64,000 nt of DNA from the NCBI RefSeq assembly GCF_019703515.2, contig NC_059374.1, forward strand, positions 13,366,245 to 13,430,244. Direction: 5' to 3'. Source of the stretch: Myxocyprinus asiaticus. Its lineage: Eukaryota; Chordata; Actinopteri; Cypriniformes; Catostomidae. The position numbers were made by a program, and so were the translations under genes. Positions 23,850 through 35,591 of this stretch are shown here, piece by piece. Position 1 is the first letter of the stretch; the number at the start of each line of letters is the position of its first letter. The notes under the pieces are model-generated. The model searched no databases and was not told the origin of the DNA. It saw nothing but the letters and a program-made list of their open reading frames with translations.

Positions 23850-23980
23850 TTCCCTGCCGGCCCCACAGCAACTCTATAGCTGCTGTAGCTTTTGGTGGGG
23901 TGGAAGTTGAAGATGAAGAGGACATTACCCCTCTCGAAGATGATCACCTTGTCTTCCTCATGCTTGGCGCTGACATAAGC
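23850..23980 (-). CDS. gbe1: Glycogen branching enzyme, C-terminal domain exon
   Basis: Minus-strand 131-bp exon: 43 codons plus two bases. It begins [18 protein letters not shown] and continues with [16 protein letters not shown] and GPAG, ending in AA, the first two bases of a lysine codon. This corresponds to the AYVSEKHE, IIAFER and FIFNFHPSKSY block of vertebrate GBE1, in the C-terminal beta domain packed behind the TIM barrel. The acceptor is TTTCTCTGCTGTAG, with AG opposite 23981-23982. The donor is GTATCC, with GT opposite 23848-23849. The phase joins the exon at 3769-3886 perfectly. There is no stop or frameshift, so the gene looks functional here. Intronic mobile DNA comes close on both sides: a long inverted-repeat element ends about 175 bp to the left and a Tc1 begins about 280 bp to the right. 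Earlier exons encoding the catalytic barrel were not seen up to 64000. Confidence 0.93.
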
Positions 23981-24219
23981 CTACAGCAGAGAAAGATGGA
24001 GAAATTCAAGGTTAAGCCCAAATGGGACTGCTTGAGATTTGAGCTCTTTTTAATCACAAATGCTCTTGACTTCAGACTATGCATGCCTGATCTTTAGCGC
24101 ACAGTTCTGAAAACACTGGTGGTTCCCATCTATAACAGTCCTGTTGAAAAATAAATGTGATTATAAAAAATAGCTGTGAGGTCGAGGGCAATTGCAACTC
24201 TAGTTATGCTAGTTAATTG

Positions 24220-24222
<3 letters not shown>

Positions 24223-24256
<34 letters not shown>
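24223..24256. repeat. (AT)n microsatellite
   Basis: Alternating AT immediately before the Tc1 at 24260. Confidence 0.9.
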
Positions 24257-24259
<3 letters not shown>

Positions 24260-24261
<2 letters not shown>

Positions 24262-25812
24262 GTTGAAGTCAGAAGCTTACATACACTTAGGATGAAGTCA
24301 TTTCTAACAATTCCATAGATTTCATATTAGCAAACTATAGTTTTGGCAAGTCATATAGGACATCTTCTTTGTGCATGACAAGTCATTTTTCCAACAATTG
24401 TTTAAAGACAGATTGTTTCACTTTTAATTAACTATATCACAATTCCAGTAGGTCAGTTAACTTAATTCACTAAGTTAACTGTGCCTTTAAGCAGCTTGGA
24501 AAATTCCAGAAAATGATGTCAAGCCTTTAGGCAATTAGCCAAATAGCTTCTGATAGGCTAACTGGCTAATTGGAGTCAATTGGAGGTGTACATGTGGATG
24601 TATTTTAAGGCCTACCTTCAAACTCAGTGCCTCTTTGCTTGACATCATGGAAAAATCAAAAGAAATCAGACAAGACCGCAGAAACAAAAATTGTGGACCT
24701 CCACAATCTGGTTCATCCTTGGGAGCAATTTTCAAATGCCTGAAGGTACCACATTCATCTGTACAAACAATAATATGGGACCATGCAGCCATCATACCGC
24801 TCAGAAAGGAGTCATATTCTGTCTCCAAGAGATGAACGTAGTTTGGTGCGAAAAGTGCAGCTCAATCCCAGAGCAACAGCAAAGGACCTTGTGAAAATGG
24901 TGGAGGAAACAGGTAGACAAGTATCTAAATCCACAGTAAAATGAGTCCTATATCGATAGGAAGAAGCCAATGCTCCCTACAGTTTGCAACTGCACCTGGG
25001 GACAAAGATCTTTTTGACCCTATGTTTCCTCTGGTCTGATGAAACAAAAATTTAACTTTTTGGCCACAATGACCATCGTTATGTTTGGAGGGAATAGGGT
25101 GAGGCTTGCAAGCCGAAGAACACCATCCCAACCGTGAAGCATTGGGGTGGCAGCAACATGTTGTGGGGGTGCTTTGCTGTAGGAGGGACTGGTGCACTTC
25201 ACAAAATATATGGCATCATGAGGAAAGAAATCTATGTGGATATACTGAAGCAACATCTCAAGATATCAGCCAGGAAGTTAAAGCTTGGTCGCAAATGGGT
25301 CTTCCAATTGGACAATGACCCCAAGCATATCTGCAAAGTTGTAGAAAAATGGCTGAAGGATAACAAAGTCAAGGTATTGGAGTGGCCATCACAAAGCCCT
25401 GACCTCACTTCGATAGATAATTTGTGGGCAGAACTGAAAAAGCATGTATGAACAAGGAGGCCTACAAACCTGACTCATTTACACCAGTCCTGTCTGGAGG
25501 AATGGGCCAAAATTCCAGCAAATTATTGTGAGAAGCTTGTGGAAGGCTACCCAAAATGTTTGACCCAAGTTAAACAATTTAAAGGCAATGCTACCAAATA
25601 CAAAGTATATGTAAACTTCTGACCCACTGGGAATGTGATGAAATAAATAATTCTCTCTACTATTATCCTGACATTTCACATTCTTAAAATAAAGTAGTGA
25701 TCCTAAATGACCTAAAACAGACAATGTTTTCTACAATTAAATGTCAGGACTTGTGAAAAACTGAATTTAAAAGTATTTGGCTAAGGTGTATGTAAACTTC
25801 TGACTTAAACTG
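24260..25812 (+). mobile_element. Sleeping-Beauty-like Tc1 transposon
   Basis: The left end CAGTTGAAGTCAGAAGCTTA is matched inversely by the right end TAAACTTCTGACTTAAACTG. Inner direct repeats are also present: TATATGTAAACTTCTGACCC near 25605 and a decayed CCAGTAGGTCAGTTAAC near 24446, giving the IR/DR double-repeat layout known for the Sleeping Beauty group. TA follows at 25813-25814. The left TA is not preserved. Confidence 0.9.
24647..25621 (+). pseudogene. Sleeping-Beauty-like transposase pseudogene
   Basis: It starts at MEKSKEIRQD. The helix-turn-helix region is readable to SSVQTIIWDHAA, then shifts to LVRKVQLNPRATAKDLVKMV in another frame. The first catalytic aspartate lies in WSDETK at about 25030-25045, next to a stop. 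The longest open part, 25134-25451, has [31 protein letters not shown] with the second aspartate, and SPDLTSIDNLWAEL. In this family the third catalytic residue is glutamate in PIENLW; here it reads SIDN, so Glu is replaced by Asp, and a stop follows at 25451. The coding region ends near KYKVYVNF at 25621. Dead by several lesions. Confidence 0.85.
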
Positions 25813-26899
25813 TATGTGTTTGTGTGTGTGTGTGTATGTATATACTGTATATATATTCAGAAATTGCTATATTTCTTTAAGATAAACCCCACTCAGTTTG
25901 ATAGTTGGTTATATAATACAAATGCATTCATTTTTTAGTTTTGATATTAAAGCTTTGGTTTGGTTGCCCAGATCAGCTTATGCTTGCAACAGTGAAATTT
26001 CAGAAGAATATTTTCAAAGGATCCATGCACTGAATATCTTTTTCCCACAAAACTCAAACCCTTCAAATTATTCAAACTCCCAACTCCTGAAGTGCAAAAG
26101 TTTTTATCCAAAAGAAACCCATATGACACTCTTGGGGCAAAAGTGAGCTCACTGTCAGAGACAGATGACTGTGAATGATTTAGCTGCTGGTTTCCAGAAG
26201 AAAGTACGGCTCTGTAACGTGTCATTATGAGAAATTATCAATGTCACCCTGCCCCACTATTTTTAGTGGCCCAGACCCTCAGCCAATTTGGGAACTGAAT
26301 ATGAGAGAGAGATACTATAAGAGACACTCGCATCGGACAGGCAAGATATCCAGATGACAGTTGTTCAAAAGGGAGCCAGAATATTCCAGTTTTACTCAGA
26401 ATTAATCTGCATTGAGATAACATTGTTTTCTACAGTATTCATGCTTGGTTTATGCTTCATTTAAGGCATTACTGAGAGCAATTATAATATGAATTCTCAG
26501 AATTATATATATATCACATTATTACGGACACATTATCAAGAAATACTGCAACCCTACAGCTAGGGACCAAAATTAACATTTGTCAAGTGGCAAATGCGCA
26601 TAAAAACTGGTTTATTTTCCAGTTGGTTGGTAACTTTATTAGGAATTGCAAAACCACATGGTTTCAATTTTATTTTATTTCAAAGACATACAAAAGAACA
26701 CACTAAAGAAAATGCTAGTCGTGACTTGCACATTTTCTAACAATCTATACCAGAACAGAAAATGTATAAAAGTTTTATCCCCCCAAAACTTCATGTGGTG
26801 ACATATGTGAAATATTCCTCACATTACCAGTCACCAAACAAAAATATTGGTATCACACACTGTGAAATGTAGTTAAACTAATAACTACTAACCATTATG
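25813..26899. other. Stretch without recognised gene
   Basis: Nothing recognised apart from GT and TA microsatellite sequence at 25815-25857. Confidence 0.35.
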
Positions 26900-27049
26900 G
26901 AAGTTGAAATGGCAGTTAAAGAGTCTCCTTTCCATACTGAACAATAGGAAGGAAAAAAAGAAACTCAATAACACGGGGTATTGAAACACTGTACAGAGAT
27001 ACCATCCACACCACAGTGGGGAAAATAGTTCAAAATGGTCACTGACCGA

Positions 27050-27490
27050 CATAAAGTAATGCCACTAGCCAACAGAGTAGTAGAACACTAAAACTTTGCT
27101 CTTCACACTTTGAAGAGCCAAGAAATGGCATGGTCATGAGACCAACAGCCAGTACACAATGACACTAGCCATCAGGGCAGTGAACACTGAGAAATCAACT
27201 CTCCTTTGCAGCAAGGATCTGGGAAGGCCTGCAGCCAGTCAGATGTCCTCCAAGGATACACCCTTCGCCAAAGCCTAGGAGAACACCATGCTTCTGGTAG
27301 ATTCAGCCTTAACACACATGGGACACTGCACACCTTGCAAATTATAAGCAAGCTCAATAATGTGGGCAACCCTGTGAGAAATTCTTTGCTTTGAGATGGC
27401 CAAAGCTTTTGAACGGCCTCCAAAGCAGACAAAGATCTGATCTGTCAGCCTGAAATGTAACGCCTTCACAGGGCAGAGCATGTGCAGTCT
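27050..27490 (-). pseudogene. DIRS-type tyrosine recombinase fragment
   Basis: Minus-strand translation gives CPVKALHFRLTDQIFVCFGG, then KALAISKQRISHRVAHIIEL, VQCPMCVKAESTRSM and, in a second frame, a GVSLEDI-like segment. These match the C-terminal half of the tyrosine recombinase that DIRS-type elements use in place of an integrase: the LCPVRAL, FVCFGG, SKQRLSHW and HSTRG blocks are family hallmarks. The HxxR-type motif survives as AESTRS, with the expected histidine replaced. Stops separate the pieces. The family is known to integrate a circular DNA copy without target duplication. Confidence 0.72.
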
Positions 27491-28029
27491 CTACACCTCG
27501 TCCGATACAAACAGAGGAGAGAAAGCATCTGCGCTCTTAAGGAGTGGACAGAACCTTGGGCACATTACCCTCCCTAGGCTTATGAACGGCTTTTGACAAA
27601 CCGGGTCCGAAGAATCATGGTCTGACAGGACCTGAAGATTCCCAACCTGTTTGACTGAAACCAAAGCGTGTAACAGTGCGGCCTTCAGAGAGAGACAACA
27701 GGGGGTTCCATCAGCTTTACCAGCTCTGGGAACCAAGGGCAGTTGGGTCAGTCTGGCGCAACCTACAGCACGGTTTCCCCATCTTCACGAAATTTGCACA
27801 ACACTTGGAGAAAGCATATTCTCTGTTCATTTGTGAGTTAGTTCAAGCCCAGTGGAGCCTGAGTCATGGAGTATCAGAGGCGACAGTGCATGGTCTCTGG
27901 GGAGGAAAACAGGTCCACCTCTGCTTCCTCGAATATTTCCCAAATCCTCAGAACAGTCTGAGGGTGTATCTCTACTCCTCCTGGGTGATTACCTTGAGAG
28001 GAAATCTGCACCACAGTTCAGATGACCAG

Positions 28030-28823
28030 AGACTTGCATCACAAATACTGACAGGAGATTATTTTTGCAATAGAAAAGATTCCGAGTCTTTGGAGCAACT
28101 GCACTCCCCCTTGGCGGTTCATGTACGCCACAGCTAGAGTGTTGCTGTCCGGATCAGTATGTGAAAGCCCTGCATGACTGACCCAAAAGCCCTGAGAGCT
28201 AGGAAGACTGCAAGCAATTCCAAGCGATTTAACTGCCATGGCAATCACGCACCTGTCCAGGTGCCAAAGGCCAGACGACCATAGCACAGGACTCCCCAGC
28301 CAGTTTTGTACGCCTCTGTCATGACAACTTTGTGTCTGGACATCTGGCTGAGCGCAACAGCCTTCTGATAAAATGCAAGCGTTTTCTAAATAGCTCGCAC
28401 AGCTAGATAGTGCCGGGTCACTACAATATGTGACTGTATCGCCATGAATGAAAAGGCACTCTCGAGTTGACATAGCACTGAAGTAACTCATACGCAACAA
28501 GCCCAATGGGGTGGCAGTAGCCATCATCCTCAAGGCTCGCTGAACTTGTTTCAGTGGCAAGGCTCTTCTTGGCTTGAAGCACCAACACACTCTTAGCCTA
28601 ATTGACTTTGAGGACCAAACACTACAAATGTGTGAGCAACAGGTCCCTGTGCTTGTACACTTACTCCTTTGACTGCGCTAAAAGCAACTAGTCCTTGAGG
28701 TAATTAAAAACCGGGATGTCGCTTAGCCTCAGCAGATTAAGCACTGCATCAACACATTTTGTGAATGTGCAGAAAGCCGAAGGCCAGGACTCTGAACTGG
28801 TATGCAGTCCCCTGAATCTCAAA
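28030..28823 (-). pseudogene. DIRS-type RT C-terminus and RNase H fragment
   Basis: Starting at the L1 junction, the minus strand reads AYQFRVLAFGF (RT), then an IPVFNYLKD-like segment with LLLAQSKE, the usual RT region before RNase H. Further on are GWGVLCYGRL-like and LNRLELLAV-like segments and finally NTLAVAYMNRQGG, the RNase H signature of DIRS and Ngaro elements. Many stops and at least three frame changes. The RT part is continued across the L1 by 34691-34900. Confidence 0.72.
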
Positions 28824-28835
28824 AATGGCCCGTGA
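28824..28835. repeat. Target-site duplication, left copy
   Basis: AATGGCCCGTGA; it matches AATGGCCTGTGA at 34679-34690 with one mismatch and frames the L1 at 28836-34678. Confidence 0.88.
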
Positions 28836-28978
28836 GTACCAGGTCACGTGATGCCATGCAAGAAGCAGATGTGTGAGTGATGAGCTCTGCACACTTTGCT
28901 AAATTTTTTATTATTTTCATGTTATAATCTGGTGAAATTTGATACACCCAGTTACACATTTGCTTTTTGAGGCAAAAC

Positions 28979-29747
28979 ATGGCAAAGAAGTCAAAATACT
29001 CGGGCTCTGGAGACATTAAAAGACACTTACGTGTTCAGGATGAAAGCCCTGACAGGCCTACAGACCGGGGACTCGATTTGGATGGCGCGGCGGGAGAGGA
29101 GATCCAGTGTCAGTTGTCCAACATGTCGGTGATGTTGACGAAGGTTCTTGCTGACTTGGAGGATCTTGCTGTAATACATCGATCGATTATGGCGATGGAA
29201 ATAAAATTCTCTGAGATAGTTACAAGAGTGACTGATGTTGAGAGACAAATCGATTTTCTGGAATCTTCAGAGAGGGAATTAACCGCTAATCCGCCCGTGA
29301 CCAAAGTTGATTTGGAACATCTCCTTGAAAAGCTTGAAGATCTTGAGAATAGAAGCCAAAGGAATAATTTTCAAATTGTTGGATTTCCTTTTCCTGAGTC
29401 TGCTCGACATAACAGGCCACAAGCTGGAAATCGAGCGAGCTCACAGAGTCCCAGCTCACAGATTTACTGAGGGAGACAGGCCCCGATTGACTCTGGCCAG
29501 ATTTCTGAGATCATCCGATAAAGATCTTGCGTTGCACCAGGCGAGGAGCAAAGGGAAGCTTTCTTGGAAGAACCATGATATTTTCTTGTTCCCGGACTTT
29601 GCGAGTTCGACAAGAGAGAAACGCGATCGGTTCAAGGAATGTAAGAAACTCTTACATCAGCGAAAGATAACTTTTGCTCTGATGTTTCCAGCCAAACTGA
29701 GAATAGAAACGAAGGTCGGTCGCAAAGTATTTACATGTCCCAATTAG
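28979..29747 (+). pseudogene. L1 ORF1, RNA-binding chaperone-type protein, frameshifted
   Basis: It begins MAKKSKYSGSGDIKRHLR. Residues about 50-115 are heptad-like and probably form a coiled coil. LEDLENRSQRNNFQIVGFP is the start of the RRM-like domain found in L1 ORF1 proteins. The frame then shifts near 29400; the rest of the domain reads in the +1 frame as KLEIERAHRVPAHR, RPRLTLARFLRSSDKD and KITFALMFPAKLRI to a stop at 29745-29747. ORF1 proteins form trimers that coat the element RNA. Apart from the one frameshift it is well preserved, so this insertion is not very old. Confidence 0.85.
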
Positions 29748-30662
29748 GCAATGTCTTTTATTGAATCAATGGGTGAGTAAACTGAGTTGGCTCCGCCAAG
29801 CGGCTGGAGCCTGTTTTCTGAATAACACTTTTCCTTAAAGAAACTTTTGCATTGATGAAAAATTACTTTTGCATTGAAGTTCCTGGCCAGTTTGAGAGTG
29901 GACACTATGGATGACCGCAAAATAACTACATGCTCACACAAAGGATGTCTTTTATAAAGTTGACGGATTGTGTAAGTCATGGTATATACGTTTATGCAGC
30001 TTCCGAGTGAATTGACTCGACCATCCGGGGAACCGGGATGCCGGTTTTGTTTCTTTTTGTATTGGTTCCGCCTAGCGGCTGGAGCTTGTTCTATTGAATA
30101 ACACTCCTTTGGAACAGCTGTGGATTAATCTGTTCGTCTTCGTGATTATTCCTCCTGCTGGCTGGAGTTTGTTTTGAGTATTTTTACGGGGCATTGGAAT
30201 GATTATGTCATCCGCTGAACTCATAACAGCTGGCTCACTGAACATCCGTTTGTCTGTCCGAGGAATCAGAACGGTTTTATATCAGCTGGAATTTGTTTTG
30301 TGGAAGATCACACCTTTGAGACAGTTCTGTGGATGAATCTACACATCCTTTGTTTTTCTTATTTGCTGGGGTTTATTTTAAAAAATACTTTATGTAATTT
30401 TGCCTCACAAATTTGTGAGGCAAAATTTAGCAATCCGATGGCAAAGTTGTCGTGGGGGCTCGTGGGCGTTCATGGACCTTTTGAGTTTAGAGGGATTGTC
30501 GCCGGTTGGCGCTGTCGTGTGCGGGGTTAATGCACACGGTTTTCTTTTTTCTGTTTGTATTGTTTGTGAGGGAAGTTCAGGAATTGATTGTTTCACTAAT
30601 GGGGAATGTGGTCTATATAATTTTATTTTTGACACACAATTTATTTTTTCAACTATATCAAA

Positions 30663-33600
30663 ATGTCAAATGTTAATATGAGTGTACTATCTCTCTCCAC
30701 ATGGAATGTAAATGGGTTGGGGCACCCCATAAAAAGAAGGAAGGTTATTACTTTTCTTAAACGTAAGAAATATGATATAGTGTTTCTTCAAGAAACACAT
30801 CTCTCCCCGTAGGAAGCTGAAAAAATTGGGAAGATATGGGGTGGAATTTTTTTTTTAGTGGTGGCTCAAGTAAGAGCAAGGGAGTCATTATATTGATTAA
30901 TAAACATCTATAATTCAAATGTCTCAAACAGACTAAAGATAAATTAGGGTGAGTCATTATTGTTTTAGTTGAAATTCAAGGGCAAAGGTTGATTTTGGCT
31001 AATATTTACACACCTAACGCTGATGATCAGGGATTTTTTATAGATCTTGATGGGATGTTGCAAGCTGCTGGCACCCCTCATGATATAATATTGGGAGGAG
31101 ACTTCAATCTTTTGATGGACTCAGTCCTTGATCACAGTGAAGCAAAAGTGTGTAAACCCCCTAGAGCAACATGACGCTTCACAGGATGTGTAAAAATCTT
31201 GGTCTTACAGATATTTGGAGACTTTTGAACCCATCTGGTAGGGACTATACATTTTCTTCATCAGTCCATAAGATTTATTCTAGAATAGATTTTTTTTTTA
31301 TATCCAAATCCCTCATTTCATCTGTTGTTGATTGCTCAATTGGAAATATCTTAGTCTCAGATCATGCCCTGGTGAGTTTAGAGGTGTTGTCATATACAGA
31401 GAAAAAGAAAAAGAAATCATATAGTTGGCGCCTAAATGTGTCCCTTTTGCAAAATCCTGATTTCCAACAAATGTTAAAGACTGAAATCAATGTTTATATG
31501 GAGACCAACTGGTCCTCAGTATCCTCTGTGGGCGTGGCTTGGGAGGCACTTAAGGTGGTTCTTAGGGGTCGGATCATACAGTACGCCTCATTCACCAAAA
31601 AATCCAAAGCACAAGAACTTGTGGAGTTGGAAGGAAATATTAAAAGTGCCGAGGCAGAGCTGAAGTGCTGTATGTCATCTGATGGCCTCAGAGAATTGAC
31701 CCGATTGAAATATTGATATAATACTATTTTGTCACGGAAAGTGGAGTTTTGGTTATTTAGGGCATACTTTGAGTCGGGGGACAAAGCAGGAAAACTTTTG
31801 GCTAGATATATAAAGCAGAGAGAGTCTTTTTCTACCATTCCCTCAGTGAAATCTGCTGGTGGTGAAATATTTACCTCAGCCATTGATATTAATAATGCTT
31901 TTAAAGAATTCTATTTTGATCTCTATAGTTCCACGTCTTCGTCTACTGATGAAGATATTAGGAACTTTGTGGAACCATTAGATCTCCCTAAACTGACGAC
32001 TGAGCAAAAAAATTCTCTTGATTCTGAGATAACCTTGGAGGAGCTTGATGAGGTAATTAAGGCCTTACTTACAGGCAAGTCTCCAGTGCCTGACGGCTTT
32101 TCCTCTGAGTTTTTCAAATCTTATGCTTCACTTTTGTTAGAAATTTATACGGAATCATTAAAGAACGGAAAGCTTCCTCCAACCATGACGCAAGCCCGGA
32201 TCAGTCTGATTCTCAATAACGACAAAGATCCAAGTGAGTGTAAAAGTTACCGCCTAATTTCCCTGATCCAGTTAGATGTAAAAATTTTGTCCAAAATTCT
32301 GGCCAATTGATTAAGTAAAGGTATGACATCACTTATACATATAGATCAGGTGGGGTTTATTCGAGGCCATAGCTCTTCTGATAATAATAGGTGTCTCATC
32401 AATATCATGTGGTCAGTAGCGAATGATCAATCTCCTGTTGCTGCCATCTCACTTGACGCCGAAAAGGCGTTTGATATGGTAGAATGGGATTATCTTTTTA
32501 AGATTTTGGAAAGGTATGGGTTCGGGAGTACATTTATTGGTTGGATTAAGTTACTTTATAGACACCCTGTAGCAGCGGTGCAAACAAACGGGTTAATTTC
32601 AGATTATTTTACTCTGGATAGGGGCACCCGGCAGGGTTGCCCTCTTTCCCCATTATTGTTCTATCTTGCCCTGGAACCATTAGCAGCTGCAATAAGAAAG
32701 GAGGATGATTTTCCAGGGGTGACAGCAGGAGGTGTGGTGCTTAAGCTTCTGCTTTACGCAGATGATATTTTATTATTCGTCTCCAACCCTACTAGATCTA
32801 TGCCTTGCCTCCACAGAATTATTAATTCCTTTTCCAAATTCCCAGGATACGAAGTCAATTGGTCTAAATCCGAAGCTTTGGCTTTGACAATGTACTGTCC
32901 AGTAACGGCCTTCCAGCCGGGTCCCTTCCAGTGGCCCAAACTGGGAATTAAGTATTTGGGAATTTTATTCCCAGCAAATTTGTCTGATTTAGTCAGAGTT
33001 AATTTTGATCCCTTAATAAAAAGGTTTTCGAATGATGTGGACAGGTAGGCTTCATTACACTTATCGATGATTGGGAAGGTTAATGTTATTAAAATGAATT
33101 GTATTCTAAAATTCAAATACCTGCTACAGTCTCTCCCTGTAGATGTTCCCCTCTCTCATTTCAAGCAATTTGATAACATAGCAAAGTCTTTCATTTGGAA
33201 TGGTAAGCGTCCCAGGTTAAATTTCATTAAGTTACATAGGCCGACTGACAAAGGTGGGTTAGGCCTACCCAAGACTTTGTTTTATTATTATGCATTCGGT
33301 CTTAGACATTTGGCTCATTGGTCGCTTCCACCTGAGAAAGCTCCTCCCTGGTTTTGTATTGAAAAGGAAGTTCTTGCCCCTATCTCACCACTGCAAAGCC
33401 TTTCGATTAAACTAGCCGGAGAGGTTAAGTCGCACCCCGTTATCTCACATTTGCACTCGTTATGGACAAAAGTGTCCAGAGTGTTTAATTCTGATAATAT
33501 TTGGCTGCACCCTAAACTATGTATTAATAAGTCCCCTTTCTGTTGGTCAGATTGGATTGTGAGGGGTGTTAATACACTTGGTGACCTATATGAGAGTGGA

Positions 33601-34423
33601 GTATTGAGATCTTTTGAAAATTTGATTCAACATTTTGGCATTCCCAGATCTCAATTTTATAAGTATTTACAGCTGCGCCACCTGCTCTGTTTTTGGGAGT
33701 AGAATACACCCCCCCAAAGCGGCAGATACTCAGATTACTGCTTTTGGGAAGGGTCATGAGGCATCAGTGTATTACTCCCTGTTAATTCAGAGTCTGGGGG
33801 AAGGGGCTTTAAATTCTCTCAAAAGATTATGGGAGGAAGATTTAAATTTGTTATTGGAGGAGGGAGTGTGGGCTAGGATTCTAAAAAATATAAAGTCTGC
33901 ATCTAGAGATGCAAGGGTTCGCCTTATGCAATTTAAGATTTTACATAGATTTTATTGGACCCCCTCTAAATTGTATAGGCTTGGTCTTAAGGACACACCC
34001 ATCTGCTGGTGATGCCATTCTGAAGATGGAGATACCATCCATGTTTTTTGGGGGTGTCGTAAGATACAAGAATTTTGGCTGAAGGTGCAAAGTTTTGTGT
34101 GTGATGTGTTGGGCACTCAGGTCTCGTTCTGCCCCAGACTCTGTATCTTGGGAGATAGGGAGGTCATGGATTTGGAGGATAAATACATGAAAGACTGGGT
34201 TTTGACCAGTGTAATGATTGGTAGGCAGGTTATTTTGAGGAGTTGGAAGTCGGATGGAGCGCCCTCGTTCCCGGAGTGGTGCGTGGAGATGGGGAGGGTG
34301 GCTGCCTTCGAGGAGGGGTCAAGCATAAGGATGGGGGTTAGGGATTCTTACAATAAGAAATGGGGCAATTACTTGGCATTTTTGGGGGAATCTCGAGGAG
34401 GGGCGGTGGAGGGAGTAATTTAG
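30663..34423 (+). pseudogene. L1 ORF2, endonuclease-reverse transcriptase, broken
   Basis: The start MSNVNMSVLSLSTWNVNGLG is followed by FLQETHLSP and a TAG near 30811. Endonuclease motifs continue as LANIYTPNADD, IILGGDFN, a YTFSSSVHKIYSRIDFFF-type segment and SDHALVSLE (31360-31380). The RT domain at 32323-33048 carries DQVGFIRGHSSSDN, SLDAEKAFDMVEWDYLF, RQGCPLSPLLF and LLLYADDILLF, so the YADD centre is intact. The C-terminal part has a CCHC-like C..C....G...HVFWGC pattern near 34010-34060 with a stop inside it. Reading ends at 34423. Stops at about 30811, 31716, 32310, 33048 and 33702 break the frame. The enzyme nicks target DNA and primes reverse transcription there. Confidence 0.88.
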
Positions 34424-34678
34424 AGTTTTTTTTAATTTTTTTTTATAATACTTGATTATTGTATTTTATTTTATGTTGTTGTTTTAGTTTTGTGTTTTTT
34501 ATCTGTGTGTGTTTCTATATTCTATTGACCACAGGGGTGTTCTTGGGTGGGTGAGGTTGGGGTGAGAGTTTGTGGGGGTTTAATATAGTGGGGGTTTAAT
34601 GTTTAAAGTGTTTGATTCAATATATATATATTTTTGTGTTAATTTATGAATCAATAAAAATGTTAATAACAAAAAAAG

Positions 34679-34690
34679 AATGGCCTGTGA
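34679..34690. repeat. Target-site duplication, right copy
   Basis: AATGGCCTGTGA, the partner of 28824-28835. Confidence 0.88.
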
Positions 34691-34900
34691 AGAGGGGCTA
34701 TTAGCACATGAAAGTACAAATGTCCTTCAGGTCAATCGACACAAACTATTCCAGAGGACAAATATGAGACAAAATTTATTGCCGAGTATCCATCTTGAAT
34801 GGAGACTTTACGAGTGTCTCCAGTCCAGAATGGGTCGTTGTCCACTGTCCTTCTTGGGGACCAGGATATAATGGCTACAGAAGCCTTTTTGAGTGTTGCA
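34691..34900 (-). pseudogene. DIRS-type RT N-terminal fragment
   Basis: Minus strand: ILVPKKDSGQRPILD, then FVSIDLKD and, at the junction, IAPLHR. These are RT blocks of DIRS-type elements (LVPKKDGG..RPILDLR, FVSVDLKDAYFH). Together with 28600-28823 they make one RT domain interrupted by the L1. Upstream of 34900 the similarity stops. Confidence 0.75.
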
Positions 34901-35591
34901 CACTGGTACTGTCTCTATCTCTCCAATTTATGAAAAATATAATTCCGCACATACACCTTATACAATACCACTAAATTAATGACACTCAGCATCTGCTTTG
35001 TAATAATTCACACACTTTTCAGATTCAAATAAATAGCGGAAAAAATATAATGTATATTGGCTATACATGTACAGTAAAATGTTAACTGCTGAATTTAAAA
35101 TTAAACTAATTTAGCGCAACCTGAGATGGTCTGAGATAATTTGCAGTGCTCGCATATAAGACAAAATTCTTGCAAACTGTTTTCAGACCACTGACAAGGA
35201 GAAAAGAGAAATTCTTAATATGCGCATTCTGTGGGAAACTGCTTTTTTCTCTTCTGTTCTCCAAAATATAGGCCTAATCATTCATTTTTCTTCAAGCCCA
35301 TGTCTCTAATAAGGTTACTAACTGTCCCGTATAATACGGAATCATCCAGTATTAAAGGGAACAGAATTGTATACAATATTGTATCAACACTGGATGCAAT
35401 TTGCCCTGTAGTTTAGCACCTCACACCCAAACATTTGACTTCTCTTGCATTAATAAAGTGCAAAATGCACGACCGCATTGTGCTATGCCTATTCACAAAC
35501 TACTCAGTTTATGCAACAAAGCATTTTGCATACTGCTCTGTGTGGACTTTTGTTTCCATGACCTTTCCAGGATTTCCATGACCAGATTATA
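34901..35591. other. Stretch without recognised gene
   Basis: No gene. ACTGTCCCGTATAATACGGA (35320-35339) is a palindromic piece of a type I associate with fish DNA elements, but I cannot assign it. It lies between DIRS remains and the minus-strand L1. Confidence 0.35.

Larger units (their letters stand above)
26900..28823 (-). mobile_element. DIRS-type retroelement, 3' part
   Basis: Minus-strand remains of the RT end, RNase H and tyrosine recombinase of a DIRS-type element. The same element continues at 34691-34900 beyond the inserted L1. The lower boundary is approximate because I could not identify its terminal repeats. Confidence 0.75.
28836..34678 (+). mobile_element. Near-full-length L1/Tx1-type LINE
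   Basis: A 5.8-kb element with 5' UTR (28836-28978), ORF1, spacer, ORF2 and a 3' UTR that ends in AATAAAAATGTTAATAAC and an A-rich tail. Flanked by a 12-bp target duplication. It is inserted into the RT of a DIRS-type element: the DIRS reading becomes continuous if the L1 and one duplication are left out. Confidence 0.92.

Noticed and set aside
27676..28137. 153-codon plus-strand open frame
   Set aside because: Antisense to DIRS-type RNase H and recombinase remains on the minus strand.
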